Below, in pieces: positions 32,801 through 43,517 of a DNA stretch of 64,000 nucleotides. Where the stretch lies: the NCBI RefSeq assembly GCF_964355755.1, contig NC_092670.1, positions 19,281,201-19,345,200 on the forward strand. Reading direction: 5' to 3'. How positions within the stretch are numbered: position 1 is the stretch's first letter; each line of letters begins with the position of its first letter. Made by a program: the position numbers and the translations under genes. This stretch comes from Antedon mediterranea. Its lineage: Eukaryota > Echinodermata > Crinoidea > Comatulida > Antedonidae. Below the pieces are notes generated by a model. The model saw only the letters and a program-made list of their open reading frames with translations. It did not search any database and had not been told where the DNA came from.

Positions 32801-35800
32801 AAACAAACATTTATGACACCGTTAAACTTGCTCAGAGCATCTTATATATTCCAGTAAATAAATACTCTTTTACAAATTTCTTTTTCTTCTTTATTACCTG
32901 TTATTGGACCATTTTAATGTTTCAATATTTTTTATTTGGTTTTTGCATGTTTTTTTATATCTTGTTTTGTTGTTGATATATTACACTTTCTACTGCAGAC
33001 AATGAATATAACAACAATACTATTATTAGAATATCTCTTCGCAGTTATCAGATGTTTTTGTTGTTGAGTCAAGCGATGGAATTTAATATCTAAGACTACT
33101 CATCTTAACCACTTGAGATATTCATATAACGCATATATATGCATTGCCATGTAGATTAAGCACTCATTATACATAAATCCAATATCATTATTTCGCCGTT
33201 GTTTATATAATATATCGATTTCGTGTTATTAGTGTACAATTTAAAATATCAAGTATTCGTTTGAAATGCGATTTTGTCATTCTGTTGCATTGCACATGCA
33301 AGGCGATTTGTTGAAGAGGTGACAAGAAGGTATCGCACCCTTAATAAGTTCACTCAATCTGTGATTTATAACGCTAGCATGCTTTTTAGTTTCCTCGTAT
33401 GTCAAATCCATGCATCACATGACCATATATTTGAAATATTATTTTTTAAGTTGTTATCCTAATTCGTTTCATGAATATTTTAAATTGATTATTGCATTCC
33501 ATTTATTCGACTGTCGCTTGTCATTCGGGTCAGCTTGCGTCTACGTCATTGCGTTGCATCATTGGAACCAAGCTCTATGCTACGGTTTGTGTTGTATTGT
33601 ACGCGTACGTGCTCTTCTTCAAAATGTTTATTTGGACCGCAGCATTTAAACCATTTACATTTAAATCACAATACTAAACCTGTCCGCCCGAATGGCGTCC
33701 ATGGATTTACTGGGCGCGTAGTTTTATAAGATAGGAGCTTGGCAACAGTTACCTATCTTGCGCCGCTATACAATCTCTGTTGCCTGTGTGTATTCGCGTT
33801 CAAATGTTATTAATAATTGTACGGTTTTTTTCGCTTCAAAATCTGTATTAAGCTTGGTTCCCACTAGCGACGCAACACAAGGACGTAACGCAACACAAGT
33901 GAATTGACCAATCGTGATTGCTAACTGTCTATAACTTCGCTTGTTATTGGTTAAAACGCTTGCGTTGCGTTTACGTCCTTGCGTTCTAGTGGGAACCAAG
34001 TATTAGACTGTTCCGTCATCAACTTTGTCATTTTTTAATATTAGCAAATACGTACATTAAAAATAGAAAATGAAGCACTACGATTGTTCTTGAATACTTC
34101 ATTACAGTTACGGTTTCACGTTAACAAAACACTTTAATTTAACGTCATATATGGTTAGATCGTTCATAACAACCAAACAAACATTGTTAGCGAAATTCAT
34201 TCTAATATTAATTGGTTTTGAAATAACGTGGTAGATCCTTTGTCGTTTGTCTCTTTGTAATAAAACGTTAGATCATAAATGTTTATGAAGTACAGCGTGT
34301 TCAGTATGTATATCAGTTACCGGTATAATGTGTAGTTCGTGTTCATATTGATCATATATGCCATGCAATATAATATTTTTGGAGTATAATATCTATAAAG
34401 CTCTGTCGACACTATCAAACTAGTGTGACAAAAAAAGTGTGATGTGTCCAAATATGGTAGTGATATACCCAAATATCACATTTTTTTGTCACATCAAGTT
34501 TTATTTTGTAGACATAGCTTAACTTTAAAGCTCTAGAGCAGAGTTCAGCCGGAACACCAAATGCAAACTGTCGATTCAAACTGATTTAGAGAAAGCAGAC
34601 ATGTGATATGTAACCTACAGTATGATGGTTGTAAAGTCGCGTTCAGATATAGTTCGAATTTAAGACTGACTTATTAAAGACTGATTTATTAAAGGCTAAT
34701 TTAATGTTGTAAAATATACGTTCAATGAGGAAGCGGTAAAATGTACTAATATCAATGTTAATTTATTACGTAGTATTGACCAGCAGGAAACGTAGTTTCC
34801 GCAAGCCTGTCACACTACCGTATTCAACTGTATAATTTATTTTAACATTACCGAATGGGTGAAAATCATGATGATACTGATGATAGATCAAGGTAATGGA
34901 AGATAATGAAGATATTTGGTGGTGACGATGATAAAGGTGATGATGATAATAGTCTTGGTGGTGAATATGATGATGATAATGGTTTTGGTGGTGAGGTGGT
35001 GCATATGCTGATAATGGTTTTGGTTCCGACAAATATAAAGGTGATGATAATGGTCTTGGTGGTGAGTTGGTGCATGATGATGATAATGGTTTTGGTCGTG
35101 ACAATGAAAAAGGTGATGATAATGGTCTTGGTGGTGAGGTGGTGCATATAAGATGATAAAGGTGAGGATGATAATGGTCTTAGTGGTGAGGTGGTGAATA
35201 TAATGGTTTTGGTGGTAACAATGATAAAGGTGAGGATGATAATGGTCTTGGTGGTGAGGTGGTGAATGGTTTTGGTGGTAACAATGATAAAGGTGAGGAT
35301 GATAATGGTCTTAGTGGTGAGGTGGTGAATATGATGATATTGGATTTGGTGGTGAGGTGGAACATGATGATGATGATGATAACGGGTTTGGTCGTGACAA
35401 TGATAACGTTGATGATGATAGTGATGATAATGGGTGTTTAGATGATGATAATGATAATAGTGCAGGTTTTGGTGGTTATGATGTGATGTATGATTACGAT
35501 TTGGATGCTGAAGTGACATGATGATAGCGGGTTTGGTGGTGACAACAATACTACCGTTAGATGAAGATGGTGGTGCTGATACCAATGATGATGGTTTTGT
35601 GGTGACGATAGATCAAAGTGATGATAATGGGTTTGATAGTGACGACAAATCAAAGCGATGATATTTTTTTTAATGACGATAAATAAAAGTGATGGTAATA
35701 TTAATGTCGGTGACGATATATCAAGGTGATGGTGATGATTGTGGTTGTGACGACAGATCAAAGTAGTGATAATGGGTTTTATGAGTTTTAATGTACTGTG

Positions 35801-36694
35801 TGCTTATGGTGATGTTGTTTTAAACTGTCAATTTGAGCGTAATCGAGTGTTAATTTACGCCAATTAAATATTCACCATACTGATAATCAATATTTGTTTA
35901 GTGTTCCATGTTCGTCATTGGTATTAATAATGGAAAGTTAATCATAAATGGCACTTATACTCATACGTGGAAAATACAACCGAGGTTACTACCGACGACT
36001 GCAGCAGGCCCTGAATAAACTTTCTTAAAATGTATTCATACTGTATATGGTGATATTCAGTGACCAACTTCTTTCAATTGCCATGCCTAATGTATGTTAA
36101 TGAATTTAAAATACAGACAGACAATGTCGCCCATGGAGGCCACCAATTAAAAGAACCGGGCATGGAATAAACATTAATTCACAATACCCCTAAATCATAA
36201 TTTACGGCGGTAGAATAAGCAATAGTGATATGAGGTGAGATTGTCAATGTTGTTTGAACTACCGGTAGGCCTACATAGCATTGGAGGTCGCAAAATGGAT
36301 AAAGAATTCGATGGAAAAGTATTCTTTCAATTTTTTTTTAAGGAAAATAAATAAAACATGTGTACAGTAGGGCACAGTGTCCCCTATCCTATATTTGTGC
36401 TCAAGTACAGCCAAAATGGGTATATATTGCAAAGTGCAAAGATGAGACTAAACTAACTAATATGTTTTTATTTTGCCGTAGGCCTAACGTACCTTGATTT
36501 GATGTAAGAATTCCATCGGGATCACAAATCCATGTGTCGTTTACCCCATAAGGCCTTCCACATTGGTACGGATCCGTAAATATATTTGGATATTGCTCCT
36601 GATGCCAGCCTTTAATACTTGCACTCATTTGAACTTGGCAGAAGAATAATATTAAAGTCTCTGCTAATACGATTATGTAATATTGCATAGCCAA
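26893..36694 (-). CDS. MOLO1-like TPM-domain single-pass membrane protein
   Basis: Four coding exons in transcription order: 36694-36493, 32790-32664, 30741-30621, 27249-26893. GT-AG introns with matching phases give 268 aa. Residues 1-25 form a signal peptide. The ectodomain follows the MOLO1/TPM_phosphatase plan: YPNIFTDPYQCGRPYG, then TWICDPDGILTSNQ (about 35-67), CLCDSGC and LRIVVALVGWM (about 83-107), EQAYMFAKYLLIDWF and DTCDNNVVIFYA (about 116-145). A transmembrane helix (about 209-234, IVYSITVIGALVVLLIFMCL) is followed by a short cytoplasmic tail. N-glycosylation sequons NDT, NSS and NNT lie in the ectodomain. In C. elegans MOLO-1 is an auxiliary subunit that modulates levamisole-sensitive acetylcholine receptors; the role here is unknown. 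The large introns are full of repeats. Family assignment rests on motif order, so it is strong but not alignment-tested. Confidence 0.85.
29240..29533. repeat. A-rich low-complexity tract
   Basis: AAAAT/GAAAA-rich purine tract immediately before the 83 bp minisatellite, in intron 3 of the MOLO1-like gene. The apparent minus-strand ORF rich in Phe is low complexity and not a gene. Confidence 0.7.
29534..30612. repeat. 83 bp minisatellite, 13 copies, in MOLO1-like intron 3
   Basis: Unit landmarks are AAGCACGGGGTGCATCAACC, TTGGAGTGAATTTTTGCTG and ATGCCTAGCCTATTAACT. Starts lie at 29534, 29619, 29702, 29785 and then every 83 bp to 30532. Units are nearly identical and differ at a few recurring sites: GGCG or GGGG, CTAGAC or CTTGAC, TTAAAAT or TTACAAT. 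The last unit ends about 8 bp from exon 3 (30621), so on the gene strand the array begins at the very 5' end of the intron. Confidence 0.95.
30831..30915. mobile_element. MITE family 1, partial copy C
   Basis: AAAGCTTGGTTCTTATTTGA followed by a degenerate form of the family core (GACGAAACGCGAGGTCG, GAGTTGACCAATCACAATCG). The right half is missing. It lies in intron 2 of the MOLO1-like gene. Confidence 0.55.
32105..32406 (-). mobile_element. tRNA-derived SINE
   Basis: Read on the minus strand, a tRNA-like head spans 32406 to about 32334 with box A-like GTGGCGCATTGTGTTGG and box B GAGGTTCGAATCC. The body contains CTTGCCTTAGG-type and AAGCGC words and the tail GGCGCTATATAAATCC, as in the SINE tail near 270-320. 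It sits in MOLO1-like intron 2, directly beside MITE copy D. Confidence 0.7.
32421..32569. mobile_element. MITE family 1, copy D
   Basis: Near-complete copy: GTGGTTCCCACTTGAGACG at the left, TCCTAGTGGGAACCAAGC at the right, with the internal mirrored words GACGTAACGCAAC and GTTGCGTTTACGTCC, and ACCAATCACAAGCG mirrored by CGCTTGTCATTGGT. The whole element can fold as one hairpin. Confidence 0.8.
33505..33575. mobile_element. MITE family 1, partial copy E
   Basis: Right half only: GACTGTCGCTTGTCATTCGG, TTGCGTCTACGTCATTGCG, ATTGGAACCAAGCTC. Confidence 0.6.
33850..34000. mobile_element. MITE family 1, copy F (intact ends)
   Basis: The left terminus AAGCTTGGTTCCCACTAG and the right terminus CTAGTGGGAACCAAG are inverse. 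Core words are as in copies A and D. Flanks read GTATT on the left and TATTAG on the right, a possible short TATT or TA target duplication. It is in intron 1 of the MOLO1-like gene. Confidence 0.8.
34399..34535. mobile_element. MITE family 2, copy
   Basis: AAAGCTCTGTCGACACTATC, GTGTGACAAAAAAAGTGTG, CCAAATATGGTAGTGATA, and the inverse TTTTTTTGTCACATC and TAGACATAGCTTAA at the right. Short inverted-repeat element without coding capacity. Confidence 0.7.
34875..35770. repeat. GATGATAATGG/GGTGGTGAGGTGG minisatellite
   Basis: Degenerate repeats of GATGATAATGGTTTTGGTGG and GTGGTGAGGTGGTG with unit sizes of roughly 45-75 bp, in intron 1 of the MOLO1-like gene. Long His/Ser/Pro-rich or Asp-rich open frames on both strands are a by-product of stop-free repeats. 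No flanking splice context or conserved protein supports coding. Confidence 0.85.
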
Positions 36695-38128
36695 AATCGT
36701 TTACGACGGTCGAAATACAGTCTATCATTTGTAAGGCTACTTAGAGTTTTTCGCCCACATTTCTGGCTTTCGTCTTACTATAATATACTCTTTAGCACGA
36801 ATTTAAGCACTAAACCCTGTTGCTCACTCATCAACAACTAAATGTCCATGCAACAGACCAAAATACCACAACACACCCGGTCAAAGGCTTTCATTAAATG
36901 AAATTGTTATCATACCGTTTTAATCCCACCTGTCCATGAATAAAAACAAAAAGCATTTAGCGATGTTGCAGTATACTATTCCAAGAAGAGCCTTGATATT
37001 ACCTTTGAGAGTCGAATAAGCAGTTAAACTCCGCGGTAATTAAAGCGACAGGTAGGCCTAGCGCGTATCAAACAATGAATGAAGATTAATAATATCAAAG
37101 TGCTGCGATGATTTTGTATTCGCTCATTTCCTCTGCTTCTGTCAGTTTTTAATGAATCATTACTACAGTACTACGCTATCAAAATGAATGTAAATATTGT
37201 GTCTCAGCAATCCTCGAGGGGGCGTGAGTTAGGAGACTTCTATTAGAGGTAGAAAAATCAGAATAAAAATATTAAAATGTAAGTAGTCTGTAATTGGAAA
37301 CGATGTATGTTCAATTACGGTATGCGATTTAGCAAAAATGAAAAACGAAAATGTTATTTTCTCTACAAAAAAATAATTTTAATAATACACACACATGGGC
37401 CTACTAATTACACACTGTACAAATTCGCTGACCAATTGTAGTTCCCATTAACAACTTTAGGCTACAATACTTAATAATACTGTAATATTAAAGATGTATT
37501 GTCCCTTTGACAAATTCCAAAATTTATTTTTTTTTATATTTCGAAAAAAAGTAGGTCATTTTGAAGTATCATAATAGTTATTAACTGTCACCAAAAATTA
37601 GTTGAAAAAAAAATAATTTAACCAAAATACGGACATTTTTTTGTTCAAAAAAAAACTTTGACTTCCAGTCAAAGTTTTCGATCAAAACATATCTCATAAT
37701 GCAGCACGCTTGTTTGGCTACTCTGTATGCATAATCATAAAACTTCCTCGCGATCTGTGTGAAAACACATTCTCAACCCCTACGAGTTGTAAACAATCCT
37801 ATTTAGCATCATGCATAATGCATACTCGTGGTTTGAAATCTTTGTTTACTTTCGCTCGTGATGATTTTCCAGACAAAATGTACCGGTAATCAAATTAATT
37901 TACCTGATAATTACGTAAACTTGTTGTTTTTGCCTCAAATTTTCGACTTAAAGTGAATAACTTTAATATTACTTGATATGGCCAATTTAAATTTAGAATG
38001 TTTTTTTTTTTCATTTTTTGTGTTTCAAGGGACAATACATCTTTAACGGATGGTGGTGTTTTCAGTATTTGTCTTGATATTTCTGAGTGGCTGGTTTCGT
38101 AATAATTACTAATAGATGTAAGCAAAAA

Positions 38129-38129
<1 letters not shown>

Positions 38130-38180
<51 letters not shown>
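38130..38180. repeat. TA microsatellite
   Basis: About 50 bp of uninterrupted TA dinucleotides, directly followed by the minisatellite. Confidence 0.9.
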
Positions 38181-38183
<3 letters not shown>

Positions 38184-38184
38184 T

Positions 38185-38680
38185 GTAGATGTAAGCAAAA
38201 ATGGAAAAAATTGGTATTTTCATGTATTGTAAGTAAAAATGAAAACACAAATTGGTATTTTCATGTATTGTAAGCAAAAATGGAAAAAAAATTGCTATTT
38301 TCTCTAGATGTAGGCCTAAGCAAAAATAGAGACAAGTTATTTTCTCCGAGATGTAAGAAAATGGAAACAAAAATTGCTATTTTGATGTAGGCCTAAGCAA
38401 AAATGAAGAAAAACGACATTTTCATGTAAGCAAAAATGGAAACAAGTTATTTTCTCCAAAACGTAAGAAAAAATAGTTATTTTCTTCAAGATGTAAGCAA
38501 AAATGGAAACAAAAATTGCTATTTTGTCCAACATGTCAGCAAAAATGGGGGGCAATGTTATTTTCTCCAAATTATAAGAAAAATGAAAACAAAAATGGTT
38601 ATTTTCTCCAAGATGTAAGAAAAATGGAAACAAAAATTGTTATTTTCTCCGAGATGCAAGTAAAATTAAAACAAACATTT
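38185..38680. repeat. ~45 bp minisatellite
   Basis: Around ten degenerate copies built from AGATGTAAGCAAAAATGG, AAACAAAAATTGCTATTTTC and TCCAAGATGTAAG. The phase varies between copies. The methionine- and phenylalanine-rich ORFs read through it are not genes. Confidence 0.85.
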
Positions 38681-41600
38681 TCTCTAGTTTTTATACTGAC
38701 CAAACCTGGTTTCTCTTTTTATGTTCCTACATCTAACACGTTGTCTTAACTTCTTCCTCCTTCGTATAGGGATTTAAGCCTAAGACACTACACCATGGAC
38801 CTAAATGATTTTATTACATTTCAATTCCATTACGCTACACTATGGAAACTGATCTCCGACAAAAAAACACATCTTTTAGCCTATATTAAAGTGATCTAAA
38901 TTTCATAGAATACATTATAAACGAAATTCAAAGAAAGCGCATCGATAAATAAGTAGGACAAACGCAAGCCGAAGCACTAATAATCTAATAGAGAGACAAT
39001 TACTATAACTAAGTAAAAGTTCCTCGAGTAATCATGTATAATTTATGATTCTATATTTAAAATACAGACTACAGAATATTTTGTACTCCCACGCGCGTTT
39101 CGATAATTCGTTTTACTTCATTCATTATATTGTTTCGGTGTATAATAAATAATCTGGGCTATCTTTGTTCTGAATACAATATGTTTAATATCAATGACTT
39201 TTGGTAGATAATAATTATAATAGGCCTATAATAACTCCGGTTTTGTGCACGAGTGAGTCCGTATTCGGTCCGGTAGCCGGGGACACCTCCACGGGTTACG
39301 TTACGCTCGATCGCAAACGCCCGTTCTGTACGGAATCTTAAATGTAGTGTGAACGCATTACACCTATTTTTTCACAATTTTTTATCTGGCCACCGGACCG
39401 GAATGAGTGAACGCAACTTTGCTGGGCAGACAGACCGACGTATCTAAAATTACCAATTCGTATTTAAACGGTTAAATTAAGATGAACAAATATGAAAAAA
39501 AAATAGATTGTTAGAATACACACGATATCTAGAACTGCGACGAGAGAACGTCATGTTATTAAGTCTACGTGTATAGAAGACCTTCTGCTCGCCTTCTACA
39601 TCAATCCGTCTCTAATAAAGAGCAATTTAATTAAGATGATTGTAAATTTACAGACATCACAATTAAAGCTCCTAATTTATTGCAGATTGTCTTATCTACT
39701 CCAGAGGGGAAAACAGAAAAAAAGTGATGACATCATTGATAGTGAAAGCCCGCGGAAAACAATATTCATATTGAAAGATAACGACAAATATAAATATAAA
39801 GAAAATGAATTCGACTTCACGACGAATTCTAGGGTTTTGGTGGTTGACGACATAAAATTAAATGTTACATAAAATTATGATTATTTTACTGTAGAACACA
39901 TCATATCGGGACCCAACAAACTGCCCACGCGTCACGACATGTATATAGCCTCATAAACGGAAAATTGTTCAAATGTTGGGTGGGTTGTATGCAGTTATAA
40001 TTGACAGTCTAGAATAGTAGTAGTGTAGGTAATACTGACATAAAGGCAGCACAATATAATAATTTGTCATGCAGTAATTATATATCCGAAATGCCTGAAG
40101 AAATAAGTCGTAATTGAGGGCGACATATTAAATATCATGTTTAGAATAAATGAAAACCTCGTTTTTGGGATATAAATAGTATAGTCGCCTTTGGGGAAAT
40201 ACAATTTATATTCTGTATTATTCTTTATTGAAAAGTAATTTATAACTAATGCAGTACGCATCTGCCTCGTCAACGAATAAAGTGAGATGATTATATCAAT
40301 CATTATGATAAGTTGCGAAGGAGACGCCGGGTAGTTCTACAAACGGACTCTTTTCGTCCAAAAAAACCATAAAAAAAACAAATACAATAGGTAGGGCCCA
40401 TATAAGTTGACTCTTTATAAAATAGTATCATATAAAAAAATAAAGGATTCCCACACGCGCATGTTCAAAGGTACAAAGTATTCACTTATAACAATTTCGT
40501 CGCACAAAGACGTTTCGAGAAAACCATCCTCGGTGCTGGCGGGGAACCAATTTAAATTTTTGTAGCACACTCTCGACAGACATTTCGGTACGATCCTCTT
40601 TGCAGAACGTTTTGTATTCAACCCGCGATGGAAACAATTTTAAGTAAGTTTAAGGTTTTATGGAATTACATTAGCGCTTCTCAAGACATTCGATAGTCGT
40701 GAAGGAGCAGTGCCTTTGGAAGCACACCAGCATCCAATTTGTAAATTTACTAAAGAAATGTTTTTATTATTGTATTAAATACAACTGTGTAGTGGGTCTG
40801 TGTGATTGTGAACTGTCCTGTTGAGTTGGCTGCCGAAATACATCAATAAATTAATACAAATATTGACACACACACACACAACGATCTTTAAAATCTAAAA
40901 TGATTATCTATTTGACAGATATAACAAAGAAATCCAAGACACATGGGCTGATCCAGAGGAGAGGAGAGTAGCAAATTGTAATGCAAAAGATAGGACATCA
41001 AAATAAGCTTAGCCCTTCATTTCACCATTTGTAGGCCCCTATTTCAAAATCCTGGATCCGCCACTGAGACATCCATAATATACGATGATAGTTCTAATTC
41101 ATACCATGTCATACCATTAGGCCTATAAGCCAACTAAATAAACAGTAGTCATACGCCTATTAAGCTTCGATTTTCAATTCTTTCAGTAAAAAAAAAATAA
41201 CTTTCTAGGCCTACATGTAACAAACAACGTAATAATTAAACTTGATTTATACACAATGTATTACAGTCAATAAATACCGGTAATTGTAAAACCGGTACAA
41301 TTTTATTCATGATATTCACAACCTATCAGAAATTGCGAGATAACACATCCGACATTAATTGTACTGTGTGTTAATTATCCAAGAATATACGGACGCATCA
41401 ATAAGCGTAACCATAAACGAGGTATTACATAATAGGCCCTAAATAATACCCGAGCGTAACCATAGAGGTATTATAATATATAATTATTGTATAATACATC
41501 GATGAGCGCAATCATTATAGTATTGCATATATTATAAATATATGATTATTGTAATACCTTTATGATGTGCGTTGTGACCAATCATGCGTGCTAAAATTCA

Positions 41601-43517
41601 ACGTTCTGATAGTGTCTTTGACTACCACAGTGATTCTTATAAACCTGGGTATTTTACAGTACTATTTACATAAACTTACGAATACAACATTTAACTATCG
41701 TATAAAATCTCTGTAATGCCGTAAATATAACTATATAAAATCCTTTTGTGTTATGTACATTTGTATTTGGAAAATAAACTACTGTGTAGGCCTCGGTTAA
41801 GAATTTTAGAAAAAGCAAGCAGCCTCATCGGCTGTCTACGTAGTATCCACTTTGTAAATTATAGACATTCTATAGTCTACGCTAGCAAATTACCAATTCT
41901 TTGTTTAAGAACTTCGAGTTTGCTTGTGTTGGCAAAATAAAGTTTGCTAGTGTAGACTGCGAGAAAACTTCGGAAAAATGTTCTTGCCAAACTCATAGTT
42001 TGCAGAAAAAATGTTGCCATTTTAGACCTTTTTTCAGCAGTTGGCCAAAGTCGATCAACTGTTCTGCACTCCTAGCGAACTTTTATTACCAAAGTTTGAA
42101 GACAAAAGTTTGCCAGTGTGAATTTTTCTTTTTGGAATGTATTTTTGACAGTTTGAGAACAAGGTCAGGGTGGTGGGAGAAAGGGGTAAAAATTGGAGGA
42201 TAGAGAAAGGTCACTAAACCATTGCTCCAGCAAAATTCGTATTGTCACAAGTAGAAACAGAACGGTTTTCACATTGTGGTTAAAACAAACCTCATAAATT
42301 TACAACTTTATATACAAAGGTTACAATTATATTCTTAGTAGGCCTAATCTAAATAAATAATTAATAACGGTATTGTATTATATTTAAGAGCAAATTTTAC
42401 TAAATACTGCACAATCTTTAGAATAAATTTACCTTTTCTTATATGCAAATAATATAAAATGTTTTTGTATTATGATCATAACTTAAACAGAGACCTCTAT
42501 TCATGAGACACTTCTCTTCGAGACCCAATCAGGGTTGTGTTAAACCCTATATTTCCTCTCATTCGTATCATGGGTAAGTGTCCCCTTATTAGAGGTTGAT
42601 CATAGTGTTAACCACTACATTTCTCCTCGTTTGTTAACGGAAAACTGTCCATTAATATGAATGTCTGAAATGAAGTGTTTCTACTATAGTAATTATCAAA
42701 TCAAATTTAAGTAGTATTCATGTACAAAATAACAAAAAATATTAAATACATTAATTAAAAATAAAAATTAGCAGCAATATATTTCTAAAACACAGCACCT
42801 CCTATATCCATTACAGGACAGTAGCTTCAATTATGAAAGGTTGGGTTTACTTCCATTAACAAAAAATAAAGTATCTTATATAAAATTAAATTTGTACAAA
42901 TTATACTTACTTAAAATATATTTAACTATTTAGAAAGGAAGATGTTTCTAGAATCAGGATTTTCCTTTTCTCCATTTTGTCAGAATAGCTATATATTCAT
43001 AGTGTTTGTGAAACAATAAAAGACATAATTGGAGCCTTCTCTTTGGAAGTGACACAGTGACCCATGTTGCATCAAATCTCATAATATTAAAAACCTTTTT
43101 TAATGTACAGTAGTATGACGGAGTATGGAAATTTTTTTTCTTATTCAAATGAAAATTGGAAAAACATATCATGCTTTTCCCAACTCTGAAATAATGTTAC
43201 CAAATACATCTGAGAACAAGTTATACTTGTGTGTGACCCAAACCCACAACCAACCAGTCTGGTGTCCATATCTCTAGACAACCAAGCTTCCTAGTAATAA
43301 TGCCAACAATTGACTTGAAAGACTTTACTCAAGACGAGATTCAGTTTTCTTATACAACTATGCTAATTAAGTACAGAAGCTGAAGAAATATTGGTCAATG
43401 GTGATGAAAACTTAGTGTCAAGTTGAGTCAAGCATCAAAGATATGCTGTCTAGCACAGAGTAATCTTAACAAGACATTGCACTTCTTGGAACTAGTACTA
43501 AAATCAACAGGTGACAA

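Larger units (their letters stand above)
36695..43517. other. Gene-poor intergenic region
   Basis: No exon I could support in either strand over about 6.8 kb. Contents: unique AT-rich DNA; a TA dinucleotide tract and minisatellite at 38130-38680; a short inverted-repeat element candidate at about 39245-39425 (TCGGTCCGGTAGCCGG versus CCGGACCGGAATGAGTGA); a block with repeated TTTGCTAGTGTAGAC/GTTTGCCAGTGTGAA words at about 41890-42125; and a GAGACCTC...GTCCCCTTATTAGAGG dispersed repeat at about 42480-42620. ORFs at 39636-39872 and 40415-40621 give unrecognised proteins. Confidence 0.5.

Noticed and set aside
34866-35585. 239-codon His/Ser/Pro-rich minus-strand ORF
   Set aside because: Stop-free minisatellite in an intron; also open on the opposite strand.
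35900-43517. Hidden genes in the 36.7-43.5 kb gap
   Set aside because: ORFs at 39636, 40067, 40415, 41746 and 41901 were read; none has a recognisable domain or matched splice partners.
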